Assembly: GCA_038147195.1 (NCBI GenBank)
Contig: JAYQTB010000004.1
Span: forward strand, 1,178,001-1,242,000
DNA length: 64,000 bases
From: Eutrophocola salsuginis
GTDB taxonomy: Bacteria > Pseudomonadota > Gammaproteobacteria > Pseudomonadales > Pseudohongiellaceae
Direction: 5' to 3'
Part shown: one piece after another, positions 9,637-18,493 of the stretch
Layout: each line of letters opens with the position of its first letter
Numbering within the stretch: position 1 is the stretch's first letter
Translations under genes and position numbers: made by a program
The notes under the pieces: model-generated
What the model was told of the DNA's origin: nothing
Seen by the model: only the letters and a program-made list of their open reading frames with translations
Database searches by the model: none

Positions 9637-11706
9637 ATGACCTTTCACCGATTCGTCGCCCTCTTGTGGTTGCAACTTGCCGGTCTCCCCGTTTTCGCCC
9701 AAACCGTGACCGCTCACTCCACCTTGGAAGAGATCATCGTAACGGCAGATTATCGCCAGTCGGCACAGGATGACATCGCGGCCAGCATCAACGTCATCGA
9801 CGTGGACACCATGACGCATAAGAACGCACAGCATCTGGAGGATGTCCTACTCAACGCCCCGAACGTGAACTTTGCTTCCGGCGCCTCACGCGCGCGGTTC
9901 ATCCAGGTGCGCGGCATCGGCGAGCGCGGCCAGTTCATGGAACCGCTGAACCCGTCCGTCGGCCTGATGATCGACGGCGTGGACTTTTCCGGCATCGGCA
10001 GCGCCGCCATGCTGTACGACATGGAGCAGGTGGAGATCCTGATGGGCCCGCAGGGCACGCGTTACGGCTCCAACGCCCTGGCCGGCCTCATCAACCTGCA
10101 GAGCAAGGCGCCGGCGACCGAACCGGCCTGGGGCATGCAGGTGCAGGCGGCCAATGCCAATGAACACGGCCTCGCCGGCTTCATCACCGGCCCGGCCACG
10201 GATGACCTGTTCTACCGGTTGTCCGTGCAGGAACTGAAGAGCGACGGCTTCGGTACCAACAAGTATTTCGACAGGCCCACCAACCAGCGCGAGGAAACCA
10301 CGCTGCGCGCCAAGTTGCGCTGGCTGGTATCGGACACCGAGCAGATCGACTTCACCACGGCCATGATCGACCTGAACAACGGGTACGACGCCTTTTCCCT
10401 GGATAACGTGCGCGATACGCTTTCCGACGAACCGGGTTTCGACCGCCAGGATTCGAAGCTCGCGAGCCTGCAGTTCACCACCAGCCGTTTCGATGCCTTC
10501 GACCTGGAAATCATCGGCGGCTATGCCAGCTCGGACATTGCCTACGGTTACGATGAGGACTGGGTCTATGCCGGCTTTCATCCCTGGGAATATTCTTCAA
10601 CCGATCATTACTTCCGCGACCGCGAAACCGTCAGTGGCGAAGTGCGCCTGGTCTCCGGCGATGCCGGCGCCCTCTTCGACGCCCGCACGTCCTGGGTGGC
10701 GGGCATCTACAACCTGCACCAGGACGTGGACCTGGCGCGTAACTACACCTTCCTGCCGGACGTATTTGCCAGCCGCTACATCATCGCCCGCTTTGCCGTG
10801 TATGCCGACACCACCACCAGCCTGACCGACCGCTGGTCACTGGACGCCGGTTTGCGCAGCGAGCGCTTCAGTGCCTCCTACAGGGACAGCAACGGCCTCG
10901 CCTTCACACCGGATGACGACCTGTTCGGCGGCAAGCTTGGTATCAATTACCGCACTGACAATGACAACCTGCTGTATGCCAGCGTCTCCCGCGGCTACAA
11001 GAGCGCGGGCTTCAATACCGATGGCAGCCTGGATGCCGACCTGCGTGAATTCGATGCGGAAACGCTATGGAATCTCGAAGCGGGTTTCAAGGGCGACATT
11101 CTCGACAACCTGCAGCTGCGCTTCGCCGTATTCCGAATGGAACGGGACGATGTGCAAATATCCAGTTCCCTTGTCCGTGTACGCGCCGACGGCAGTTCGG
11201 AATTCATCGACTACATCGGCAATGCAGCGGCCGGCACCAACAGCGGCCTGGAAGTGAGCGGCCAGTGGCTGGCCTCTGACTCTTTACGCATCTACGGCTC
11301 GCTGGGCCTGCTCGATGCGAAGTACGACGACTTCATCAATGCCGCCGGTGACAACCTCGACAGCCGCCAGCAGGCGCATGCGCCGGATTACCAGTTCACG
11401 CTGGGCATGGGGCTGGCCCTGTCGGCGAACCTGGCGCTGGACGTGAACGTGCAGGGGCGTGACGCCTTCTACTTCTCGGACAGCCACGCGGTCAGATCCG
11501 ACAGCTATGCCCTCCTCAACGCCAGCCTGCGTTATACACGCGGCGACCTCAACCTGACCCTGTGGGGTCGTAACCTGACGGATGAGGATTATTTCGTGCG
11601 CGGATTCTATTTCGGTAACGACCCACGGGACGGTTATACGCCGAAGGGATATATGCAGCTCGGGGAGCCTGTGCGTTATGGACTGACGCTCAATGTGGAG
11701 TTTTAA
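9637..11706 (+). CDS. TonB-dependent outer-membrane receptor, TPP-riboswitch controlled (probable thiamine-related uptake)
   Basis: 689 residues with a signal peptide ending FAQ, then a TonB-box-like stretch (STLEEIIVTADYR), a plug domain (VEDVLLNAPNV-type segment, QVEILMGPQGTRYGSNALAGLINL) and a 22-strand barrel ending in an aromatic residue (LTLNVEF). GGAG precedes ATG 9637. The TPP riboswitch immediately upstream places it in the thiamine regulon, where riboswitch-controlled TonB receptors are thought to import thiamine or its pyrimidine precursors. The exact ligand is an inference from regulation. No pnuT-type inner-membrane transporter is adjacent; the NadR-like kinase upstream is the only possible partner. 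The structured repeat follows the stop codon. Confidence 0.9.
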   Translation: MTFHRFVALLWLQLAGLPVFAQTVTAHSTLEEIIVTADYRQSAQDDIAASINVIDVDTMTHKNAQHLEDVLLNAPNVNFASGASRARFIQVRGIGERGQFMEPLNPSVGLMIDGVDFSGIGSAAMLYDMEQVEILMGPQGTRYGSNALAGLINLQSKAPATEPAWGMQVQAANANEHGLAGFITGPATDDLFYRLSVQELKSDGFGTNKYFDRPTNQREETTLRAKLRWLVSDTEQIDFTTAMIDLNNGYDAFSLDNVRDTLSDEPGFDRQDSKLASLQFTTSRFDAFDLEIIGGYASSDIAYGYDEDWVYAGFHPWEYSSTDHYFRDRETVSGEVRLVSGDAGALFDARTSWVAGIYNLHQDVDLARNYTFLPDVFASRYIIARFAVYADTTTSLTDRWSLDAGLRSERFSASYRDSNGLAFTPDDDLFGGKLGINYRTDNDNLLYASVSRGYKSAGFNTDGSLDADLREFDAETLWNLEAGFKGDILDNLQLRFAVFRMERDDVQISSSLVRVRADGSSEFIDYIGNAAAGTNSGLEVSGQWLASDSLRIYGSLGLLDAKYDDFINAAGDNLDSRQQAHAPDYQFTLGMGLALSANLALDVNVQGRDAFYFSDSHAVRSDSYALLNASLRYTRGDLNLTLWGRNLTDEDYFVRGFYFGNDPRDGYTPKGYMQLGEPVRYGLTLNVEF

Positions 11707-11741
11707 GGTAGACGTAGGCTTCGATGGTTAAGCGGGTTGTC

Positions 11742-12026
11742 GTTTTGCCCGCCTCGGTCAGAAGAAGTGACATTCCCTCTGCGGGCAAAACCGCACCCCC
11801 CTCTCCCTTCGAAAAGATTCGGGAACTGATCCGGAATTCAGCGCTGGTCCAGGCTGACCTGGCGGCGACCCCGAGCAGCGAATGTCCCTCCTCTGAGCTG
11901 AGAGGGGTTGGGGCCAGGTCAGCCGTGAAAAGCTGTAACCTCAGGTATCGAATCAAAACCTGGCGGCGACCCCGAGCAGCGAATGTCCCTCCTCTGAGCT
12001 GAGAGGGGTTGGGGCCAGGTCAGCCG
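11742..12026 (+). repeat. Composite structured repeat, copy 2 (hairpin A + two B units)
   Basis: Unit A is a perfect 11-bp stem, GTTTTGCCCGC (11742-11752) with GCGGGCAAAAC (11781-11791), around a 28-nt loop sharing CTCGGTCAGA and GACATTCCCTC with copy 1. The first B unit is closed by a perfect 12-bp stem, GGCTGACCTGGC (11852-11863) with GCCAGGTCAGCC (11913-11924). A second B unit repeats 69 bp identically (11857-11925 versus 11958-12026) and is closed by a shorter 7-bp stem. It lies between the convergent TPP-regulated receptor and the DUF1761 gene. The long stems could act as a transcription end signal, but no U-run follows. Confidence 0.7.
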
Positions 12027-12046
12027 GAAAGAATCAGCCTATAGCT

Positions 12047-12439
12047 TTAATGCCAGGCGCCGATGATCAGTCCCATCAACGTGAAGACAATGCTCCAATA
12101 TCCCCCATTGATCAGCATGTACTTCAGCGGCTTCTGCTCGAACAGCGCGTTGATGGCGAACGCCAGCGCCACCCAGCCGAACCCGGTGGCAAAACCGTAT
12201 GCCGCGCCCATGCCGGCATTGATTTCAGTGCCGAGGAACATTGCCAGGTTGATCGCCATGATCAGCTGCAGCACGAAACAGATCCCGTAGACCTTGGCCA
12301 TGTTGACCTTGCCCGCGTCCTCTTCCGTCAGGCCGACCAGGCCCATCCAGACCTTGCCGAATACCGGGCCGTACCAGATCGCCCCCACAACAAAACCCAC
12401 CAGTGATGCAGCCAGGACGGCAAGCCAGTTGATTTCCAT
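12047..12439 (-). CDS. DUF1761 family membrane protein
   Basis: 130 residues with four predicted membrane helices. The N-terminal segment LAVLAASLVGFVVGAIWYGP with the conserved IWYGPVFGKVWM is the DUF1761 hallmark; GMGAAYGFATGFGWVA and GGYWSIVFTLMGLIIGAW match the later helices. It is an inner-membrane protein of unknown function. Length is normal for the family. It converges on the TPP-regulated TonB receptor across the structured repeat. Confidence 0.85.
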   Translation of the reverse strand: MEINWLAVLAASLVGFVVGAIWYGPVFGKVWMGLVGLTEEDAGKVNMAKVYGICFVLQLIMAINLAMFLGTEINAGMGAAYGFATGFGWVALAFAINALFEQKPLKYMLINGGYWSIVFTLMGLIIGAWH

Positions 12440-12562
12440 TACACGCCCCCTCTCTTGTTGTTTAACGAAGAAAATAGCTCAATTAAATGAGAGATGGGAA
12501 GTGTTTTATGGTGGGAAGAATACGTCGCGCAGGTAGCGTCGCGAGCGAAGCCCAGGCAAGGC

Positions 12563-12625
12563 AAAAGATTTTTTGGAGACCGGGCACAGTACTGGTAGTA
12601 CGGGCCCGGCCCCGAAAAATCTTTT
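12563..12625. repeat. Large imperfect inverted repeat (REP-like)
   Basis: AAAAGATTTTT (12563-12573) and AAAAATCTTTT (12615-12625) form a perfect 11-bp stem continued by GG..CCGGGC / GCCCGG..CC around a central CAGTACTG. Flanks are GC-rich with a repeated GTCGCG. It lies between the minus-strand aminotransferase and DUF1761 genes and could serve as a terminator for the aminotransferase or be a dispersed palindromic repeat. I found no second copy by eye. Confidence 0.5.
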
Positions 12626-12661
12626 AACGCCGCATGGGCGAGTGCAGCAGCTACTACTGAC

Positions 12662-13852
12662 CTAGAGGACCTTGCCGATACTATCGGCAAGGTAATCAAT
12701 ATTGGCCTTGTTGATGCCGGCCACGTTGATACGTGACGAACCGACGAGATAGATGCTGTATTCCTTCACCAGCTTCTCCACCTTGTCCTTCGGCAGGCCG
12801 AGGAAGGAGAACAGGCCCTTCTCGTTCTGGATATAGGAGAAGTCCTGGCTCACGCCGATGGCCTTCAGCTTGGCGACCAGGTCACGGCGCAGGCCGTTGA
12901 TGCGGTCGCGCATCTCGGTCAGCTCGTCGTTCCATTCCTTCGTCAGCTCGGCATCGTCCAGGATCATGGCGACCAGGTAGGCGCCATGGGCCGGCGGTAC
13001 GGAGTAGATCTGGCGTGCTGTGGCCACTACCTGGCTGCCGACTGCCTGTGCCACCTTACTATTCGAGGTGATGATGGTGACGGCGCCGACTCGGTCACGG
13101 TACAGACCGAAGTTCTTCGAATAGCTGTTGGCGATGATTAGTTCCGGCAGCTTCTCCGCCATCAAGCGGGCGCCATAAGCGTCCTCGTCCAGGCCATCGC
13201 CCAGGCCCTGGTAGGCCATGTCGATGAACGGGGTGAAACCGTTTTTCAGCGCGAGATCCGTGACTTCTTCCCACTGGGAGGTGCTCAGGTCGGCACCGCA
13301 CGGGTTATGGCAGCAGCCGTGCAGCAATACCAGGTCGCCCTTCTTGGCAGTCTTCAGCGAACCCATCATAGCATCGAAATCCAGGCTGTGATTCACGTAG
13401 TCGTAGTACGGGTACTCTTCCAGGGTCAGGCCTGCAGAGGACAGCAGCGGCACGTGGTTAGGCCAACTCGGGTTGCTGACATAAATTTTGCTACCCGGAG
13501 CGGCACTGTTGATGAATTCGGCCGCCAGACGCAGTGAACCGGAGCCGCCGGGTGCCAGCACACAGCTGGTGCGGCCGTCGCGGATGACAGGGTGGGCGTT
13601 GCCCAGCACCAGGTCCAGGGTGTGTTTGATAAAAGGCTCCGGGCCTGCCTGCGCAATGTAAGCCTTGGAATCTTCCTCGTTGCATTTTCGAAGTTCGGCC
13701 GTCTTCACCGCCTTCATGACAGGACAGTTGCTGCTTTCGTCCTTGTACACACCAACACCCAAATCAATCTTGTTGGGGTTTGTGTCTTTTTGGTAAGCCG
13801 CTGAAAGTCCGAGAATGGGATCGGGTGGCCGTGCTTCGATTGCATCAAACAT
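12662..13852 (-). CDS. Aspartate/aromatic amino acid aminotransferase (class I, TyrB/AspC family)
   Basis: 396 residues, the usual length for AspC/TyrB. Hallmarks are DPILGLSAAYQKD near the N-terminus, LDLGVGVYKDE-type start of the small domain, GGSGSLRLAAEF, the LLHGCCHNPCG segment contacting PLP, and the Schiff-base lysine in NSYSKNFGLYRDRVG. The C-terminal arginine that binds the substrate carboxylate is in SSRINVAGI. It is a cytoplasmic PLP enzyme exchanging amino groups between aspartate or aromatic amino acids and 2-oxoglutarate. Sequence alone does not decide between aspartate and aromatic preference. It appears monocistronic. Confidence 0.92.
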   Translation of the reverse strand: MFDAIEARPPDPILGLSAAYQKDTNPNKIDLGVGVYKDESSNCPVMKAVKTAELRKCNEEDSKAYIAQAGPEPFIKHTLDLVLGNAHPVIRDGRTSCVLAPGGSGSLRLAAEFINSAAPGSKIYVSNPSWPNHVPLLSSAGLTLEEYPYYDYVNHSLDFDAMMGSLKTAKKGDLVLLHGCCHNPCGADLSTSQWEEVTDLALKNGFTPFIDMAYQGLGDGLDEDAYGARLMAEKLPELIIANSYSKNFGLYRDRVGAVTIITSNSKVAQAVGSQVVATARQIYSVPPAHGAYLVAMILDDAELTKEWNDELTEMRDRINGLRRDLVAKLKAIGVSQDFSYIQNEKGLFSFLGLPKDKVEKLVKEYSIYLVGSSRINVAGINKANIDYLADSIGKVL

Positions 13853-13932
13853 TGCTGTGTCCAGGGTTGCGGTTGATTGGAAAAAAACGGCGCGGATTAT
13901 ATCAGCATGTTTCGGGCAGCGCCGATAATAAA

Positions 13933-14187
13933 TCAGTTACTTGCGCTAAAATCTTCCAGTTCACTGGCGATGGTGCCAGCGATCTCGGTGTAACCTGTCT
14001 GGCTGGGGTGCAGGGTATCGGATTTCTTGGTCGGCCGGGGCAACAAATCAATAATCACATCCGGAGTGAAGGTAACGAAGGTAGAGCCTGCTGTTGTCGA
14101 CTAGACTGCCTCGTTGCTCAGGAAGATAACGGGCGCCTGCACTCCAAGCAGCAAAATACCGGTCAACAACCAGGCTAGCCGTTTCAT
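13933..14187 (-). pseudogene. Relic of an SGNH/GDSL hydrolase
   Basis: An 84-codon frame starts at ATG 14187, overlapping the stop of the upstream gene as ATGA. It encodes a signal peptide (MKRLAWLLTGILLLGVQAP) and continues to FLSNEAV before a TAG. In the same frame beyond the stop, the sequence gives DVIIDLLPRP and then TLHPSQTGYTEIAGTIASEL, the C-terminal block V (D-x-x-H-P-x-x-x-GY) of SGNH hydrolases. The catalytic Ser, Gly and Asn blocks and most of the ~200-residue protein are gone. A small fragment that keeps only the ends implies a large internal deletion plus a nonsense change. Confidence 0.65.
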
Positions 14188-14750
14188 GATGGATTGTCGT
14201 GCATAAGCAGGCCCTTGGCCTCCTCGTACGTCAGGCCGCCGATGCCGGCCATGTCCATGGACAGGCCAAGCGACTTGCCCAGGATGTAGGCGAGGATACG
14301 GCTGTTGTAGCCCAGCGCCTCCTCGAATACTGGCAGTACGTCCGCCACGGTTTCCGCTTTTTCTAGTGCCTCCTGCAGCATGTCCTGTTCCGCCGCTATC
14401 CCAGCCATGAACTCCTTGTCATGCGCCATCGCGGGATCGAGGGCCATGGACCACGTACGGTCGCTATGCAGGATGCATTCGCCGATATAACGCCCCCGGT
14501 ATGGCGTACTCCACTCGTTGGGAGCGACCATCAAAAGTTTGTAGCGACCATCAGTCTGGTAGAGGAAATACTGCTGACCCGGAACAGGATTGAAGCGGAT
14601 GTCGCTTTTCAGTACGAACATCGAGGTGAACAGCTCCATCTGCACCTGGTCGATCTTTTTTGGTGGCAGCAGGCGGTCGAGGCGATGGCGGTCTATACCC
14701 TGGAGGATGGGAACTACGCCCTTGCCTTGTGGATTAGGATTTTCCGGCAT
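14184..14750 (-). CDS. DUF2452-like conserved protein
   Basis: 188 residues starting MPENPNPQGKGVVPILQGID, as in conserved gammaproteobacterial proteins of the DUF2452 type. It continues with a beta-rich central part (VLKSDIRFNPVPGQQYFLYQ, LLMVAPNEW) and helices at the C-terminus. No signal peptide or membrane helix is visible, so it is probably cytoplasmic. Function is unknown. Its stop overlaps the start of the SGNH hydrolase relic by four bases (ATGA), showing that the two were once translationally coupled. The family name is from memory of its N-terminal pattern and is moderately sure. Confidence 0.7.
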   Translation of the reverse strand: MPENPNPQGKGVVPILQGIDRHRLDRLLPPKKIDQVQMELFTSMFVLKSDIRFNPVPGQQYFLYQTDGRYKLLMVAPNEWSTPYRGRYIGECILHSDRTWSMALDPAMAHDKEFMAGIAAEQDMLQEALEKAETVADVLPVFEEALGYNSRILAYILGKSLGLSMDMAGIGGLTYEEAKGLLMHDNPS

Positions 14751-14840
14751 GCGTGAATTATAACGGATAAAAAACTTCGTGGCTGGAAGCCTGCCCCCGT
14801 CTTTCGTATCATGTGCGGGTGCTATATTGAGGGAAGTGCA

Positions 14841-15737
14841 GTGGATCCAGCTTATTTATTCCAGACCATCATCATTCCGTTCGGCTTGTTCCTGGTAATG
14901 ATGGGCCTCGGCCTGACGCTTTCTGTCGATGACATCCTACGCGTTGTGATCATGCCTAAAGCGGTGTTGGTGGGTCTCGCCGGCCAGTTAATGCTCTTGC
15001 CTGTTGTAGCCTTCGCCCTCGCCTTCATAATGAACCCCGCGCCCGTGATCGCCATCGGCCTGGTCCTGCTGGCGGCCTGCCCCGGGGGGATCACTTCCAA
15101 TGCCTATGTGTTTGCCAGTCGTGGGGACATTGCCTTGTCGGTGACGCTCACCACCGTCGCCAGTCTGTTCACCGTGGTCACCATGCCCCTGCTGGCATGG
15201 TTGGCCCTGACCACCTTTGCCGAAAGCAGTGACCTAGTCAGTGTACCTGTTGCCGGCATGATGAAGAGCCTGGCCCAACTCACCCTGCTGCCAATCGCCA
15301 TCGGCATGATTATCCGAAAATTCAAAGCTGTATTTGCTGAAAAGATGGTGGAGCCGGTGCGCAAGATGGCGATCGCCATCCTCATCATGGTGATTATCAC
15401 CAATTCGTACTTCAGCCTGGACACGCTGAAACAATACTATGTGCAGGCCGGTCTCGCCGCCTTATTGCTTAATATCACTTGCATGGCACTGGGATACGGC
15501 TTGGCACGACTTACACGGCTCAATGCTGACCAAACCATTTCCATCACCTACGAGGTGGGGATTCAGAATTTATCGCTGGCTCTGGTACTGGCCAACACCC
15601 TGCTGAACGTGCCCGACTATGCTGCAGTGACGCTGATCTATGGTTTTTGCATGAAGATAACCGCGCTGAGCTTTATGGCTTACGCACGGAAACTTAAGGG
15701 TATGGAAAAGACGGCTGTCGAAGCTGCGTCTGTCTAA
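14841..15737 (+). CDS. Bile acid:sodium symporter (BASS/SBF) family transporter
   Basis: About 298 residues with nine to ten hydrophobic segments. Family marks are FGLFLVMMGLGLTLSVDD near the N-terminus, LVLLAACPGGITSNAYVFASRGDIALSV (the conserved ACPGG and SN of the substrate/sodium site) and ITYEVGIQNLSLALVLA (conserved E-x-G-x-QN). It is an inner-membrane secondary transporter importing organic anions with sodium; the substrate is unknown. I choose GTG 14841 because GAGGGAAG lies just upstream; the in-frame ATG 14811 has no such site. It is convergent with purE (3 bp between stops). Confidence 0.9.
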   Translation: MDPAYLFQTIIIPFGLFLVMMGLGLTLSVDDILRVVIMPKAVLVGLAGQLMLLPVVAFALAFIMNPAPVIAIGLVLLAACPGGITSNAYVFASRGDIALSVTLTTVASLFTVVTMPLLAWLALTTFAESSDLVSVPVAGMMKSLAQLTLLPIAIGMIIRKFKAVFAEKMVEPVRKMAIAILIMVIITNSYFSLDTLKQYYVQAGLAALLLNITCMALGYGLARLTRLNADQTISITYEVGIQNLSLALVLANTLLNVPDYAAVTLIYGFCMKITALSFMAYARKLKGMEKTAVEAASV

Positions 15738-15740
15738 ACC

Positions 15741-16232
15741 TCATAAGTCGTCGTTCATCCGTTTGACCTTAGCTTTTAGCTTTTCCTTATAGGCCCCAAG
15801 CTTTTTTGCGACGTCAGCATCGAACGCCCCGATCATTTCCGCCGCCAGGATGCCGGCATTCTTGGCGCCATTCAGCGCCACTGTAGCTACGGGAACGCCG
15901 CCGGGCATTTGCAAGATGGACAGCACCGAATCCCAGCCGTCTATCGAGTTGGATGATAGGATCGGCACGCCAATCACAGGCAGCGTGGTTAGGGAAGCCA
16001 CCATGCCCGGCAGGTGCGCAGCGCCGCCGGCGCCGGCAATTATGCAACGCAGGCCTCGGTTGGCTGCGGTCTTGCCATACTCCACCATGGCTTCGGGTGT
16101 GCGATGGGCGGATACCACGGCAATTTCCGTCTCAATTCCAAACTCGTTCAGCATGTCAGCGGCCTGTTGCATAACCGACAGGTCTGAACTGCTGCCCATG
16201 ATGATGCCTACCTTGTGTACTTGTTCATTCAT
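15741..16232 (-). CDS. purE: N5-carboxyaminoimidazole ribonucleotide mutase
   Basis: 163 residues, the usual class I PurE length. The N-terminal signature is VGIIMGSSSDLSVMQQAADML; SAHRTPEAMVEYGKTAANRG carries the active-site His; GAGGAAHLPGMVASLTTLPVIGVP follows. It converts N5-CAIR to CAIR in purine biosynthesis, using the product of PurK. Its ATG overlaps the purK stop as ATGA, so the two are translationally coupled in a purK-purE operon read on the minus strand. Confidence 0.96.
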   Translation of the reverse strand: MNEQVHKVGIIMGSSSDLSVMQQAADMLNEFGIETEIAVVSAHRTPEAMVEYGKTAANRGLRCIIAGAGGAAHLPGMVASLTTLPVIGVPILSSNSIDGWDSVLSILQMPGGVPVATVALNGAKNAGILAAEMIGAFDADVAKKLGAYKEKLKAKVKRMNDDL

Positions 16233-17368
16233 GCGATTACCCTGATTGCTTTTTTTACCTGCTCCACCTTGGCACGCAGGCTGCTCATGTCGTTGTCGAC
16301 AATGGTGATATGACCCATTTTCCGGTGCGGGCGGGTTTGCAACTTGCCGTAGAGGAAGATACTGGCGCCGTCAATGCTAAGCAATTCATCCAAACCTTCG
16401 TAAATGGCAGCCCCAGTATAGCCCGCTTCTCCAAGCAGGTTCACCATGGCGGACGGCATCATGATGGCCGTCGAACCCAGTGGCAGGCCTAAAATGGCAC
16501 GCAGGTGCTGTTCGTACTGGGACGTGACGTTGGCATTAATTGTCTGGTGGCCGCTGTTGTGCGGACGCGGCGCCACTTCATTGACTAGCACATCGCCGTC
16601 CCTGGTCACAAACATTTCCACGGCCAGCAAACCAACGATGCCAAAGGCTTCCACCACCTGCCGAGCGATATTTTCGACCTTCTCTTCGATCTCTGGAGAA
16701 ACATGGCTGGGGGAAATCAGATAGTCCACTAGGTTGTGCTCGGGATGGAACACACATTCCACTGCCGGAAACATCCTTACCTCACCCCTGCTGTTGCGGG
16801 CGGCGATGACGGAGACCTCGCAGTCGAAATCAATCAGTTTTTCCAGCAGGCCGGGTGCATCGAATGCCTTGTCGAGATCCCCTGCTCCATTTAAACGCTG
16901 CACCCCACCACCGTCATAGCCACCTGTACCAAGCTTGTTAAAGGCTGGCAGGAAATCCTGGTGCTTGCCGATGCTTGCGCGGTCCGCAACCAGCACGAAA
17001 TCGGCAGTGGGTATGCCGTGATCACGATAGAACTCTTTCTGGGTACGCTTGTCCTTAATTATCGCGACAATATCTGGCTGGGGATATACAACCACGCCTT
17101 CGGACTCGAGTTTGCGCAGGGCATCCACGTTGACGTTCTCGATTTCGATGGTGAGCATGTCCATCGATTTACCGAACTGGTAGACAGTATCAAAATCCGT
17201 GATGTCACCGACGCAGAAGGCGCTGGCCACTTCGGCGCAGGGTGCGCCGGCGTCCCGGTCCATGACCGTGGAATGGATATTGAAGTTGGTGCTGGCCTGG
17301 ATCAGCATGCGGCCGAGTTGTCCGCCGCCGAGTATGCCGAGTTTCAGGTCCTGGTAGAACGCCTTCAT
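16229..17368 (-). CDS. purK: N5-carboxyaminoimidazole ribonucleotide synthase
   Basis: 379 residues of the ATP-grasp superfamily. GILGGGQLGRMLIQAS is the PurK N-terminus; TADFVLV, GTGGYDGGGVQ (ATP-grasp glycine loop), FDCEVSVIAARN and VNEVAPRPHNSGH (metal-binding) appear in order. It makes N5-CAIR from AIR, bicarbonate and ATP, the substrate for PurE encoded immediately downstream with a 4-bp overlap. Confidence 0.96.
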   Translation of the reverse strand: MKAFYQDLKLGILGGGQLGRMLIQASTNFNIHSTVMDRDAGAPCAEVASAFCVGDITDFDTVYQFGKSMDMLTIEIENVNVDALRKLESEGVVVYPQPDIVAIIKDKRTQKEFYRDHGIPTADFVLVADRASIGKHQDFLPAFNKLGTGGYDGGGVQRLNGAGDLDKAFDAPGLLEKLIDFDCEVSVIAARNSRGEVRMFPAVECVFHPEHNLVDYLISPSHVSPEIEEKVENIARQVVEAFGIVGLLAVEMFVTRDGDVLVNEVAPRPHNSGHQTINANVTSQYEQHLRAILGLPLGSTAIMMPSAMVNLLGEAGYTGAAIYEGLDELLSIDGASIFLYGKLQTRPHRKMGHITIVDNDMSSLRAKVEQVKKAIRVIA

Positions 17369-17488
17369 GAATGCCTTGATGACACCGCAAACCGGGTGTT
17401 TTCGTCAGGAAAGCGGCGCATCATACCATTAGAACAGAGGGAAGGAAACCACTAAAAGCCATTGATTTTTCGAGTTTTTATTGCGTAG

Positions 17489-18457
17489 TTACAGTGCAAA
17501 TTCGCCGATTTCAGACAGGTCGATGCGAAACAGGTCGCGCTGCTCGTTCGAGAGGATCAGGGTGGTGTCATCGTCCCATATGACGGTCTCTACCTGCCTG
17601 AGGGTACGGGTGTCAAGCGGATAGCGACGGGCTGTGGACGAAAGCCAGGCATCCCCGCTGGCGGGCCGGTCGAAAATCCACAGGTCTTCGTAGGAAATGA
17701 CCGCCAGGCGCTGCCCGTTCGGAGACAGCTCTGCCCCGGTAGCGGCCAGGATATCGGGATTGTTGTCGAGGAGGACTAGGTCATTGGGCCGGTCGGTTAA
17801 TTGGGTATCGAGTCGGTACAGGTTGGCACCGGCCTGGTAACGGCCAAAACTATCGCGATGCTTGGTAACCAGGTAAAGCTTGCCATCGGCGCTGAACAGC
17901 GCCTCACTGTCGTAGTAGTGCTCACCGCCCGCGGGGGGAAAAGACCCCTGCTCGGGGTAGCGCACCGGCATAGCCTTGATGGAGGCAGACTGTGTGGATG
18001 CCCTAGGGTCGATCTCGCTCAGGGCGTAGATGACGAGGTCGCGGCGATTGTTGGCGTTGTTGCCGGTATCGGCCACGTAGAGATAGTTATCGTCGACGGA
18101 CATGTCTTCCCAGTCGACGTTGGTGGTGTAAAGCACGCGGAAACCCGGCCAGGGATCCTTGCCTCGCTCTCGCTCTTCCCCGTAGTAGGAAAATTTCGAG
18201 AAGGTCGGAATCAATGTCTGGCCGTCGCGATTGATGGCGAACAGGCGAGCATCGTTGCCGGAATCATTCACCACCCAGTAGGTGTCGGGATAGGAGCGAC
18301 TCTTCACCATGCCACTGACCTCAGTGAGCCCTTGTGCTGTCATGCGGCCAGCCACCGCGGGCGCCAGGCGGCCAGCCGGCTGGCTGTGCGCCTGCAGGAA
18401 CGCGAAGGCGGCAATAATGCCGACGACGGACAGTGCTGTGTAGGCGAGCTTGATCAT
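17489..18457 (-). CDS. Secreted beta-propeller-like protein of unknown function
   Basis: 322 residues with an N-terminal signal peptide or anchor (IKLAYTALSVVGIIAAFAFLQ). The body shows repeated strand patterns typical of a propeller or esterase-like lactonase fold: TEVSGMVKSR, YWVVNDSGNDARLFAI, DWEDMSVDDNYLYVADTGNN, YDSEALFSADGKLYLVTK, AELSPNGQRLAVISY. The VNDSGND and WEDM motifs are common in phytase-like or lactonase propellers that bind calcium. I do not recognise a specific enzyme. It follows the PQQ dehydrogenase gene on the same strand, separated by a terminator hairpin. Confidence 0.7.
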   Translation of the reverse strand: MIKLAYTALSVVGIIAAFAFLQAHSQPAGRLAPAVAGRMTAQGLTEVSGMVKSRSYPDTYWVVNDSGNDARLFAINRDGQTLIPTFSKFSYYGEERERGKDPWPGFRVLYTTNVDWEDMSVDDNYLYVADTGNNANNRRDLVIYALSEIDPRASTQSASIKAMPVRYPEQGSFPPAGGEHYYDSEALFSADGKLYLVTKHRDSFGRYQAGANLYRLDTQLTDRPNDLVLLDNNPDILAATGAELSPNGQRLAVISYEDLWIFDRPASGDAWLSSTARRYPLDTRTLRQVETVIWDDDTTLILSNEQRDLFRIDLSEIGEFAL

Positions 18458-18493
18458 GTGAGTTTAAAGAATTAACAAGAACGGAAAGCAAGA

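Noticed and set aside
11690..12002. Short frames on both strands over the repeat downstream of the TPP-regulated receptor
   Set aside because: They follow the hairpin repeats and have no ribosome site or protein-like pattern; the repeats explain the sequence.
11840..12030. The repeated CTGAGCTGAGAGG region as a second TPP riboswitch (CTGAGA motif)
   Set aside because: The other THI blocks (TTTGAACCTGATC, GGTTAGTACTGGCG) are absent; only the short motif is shared by chance.
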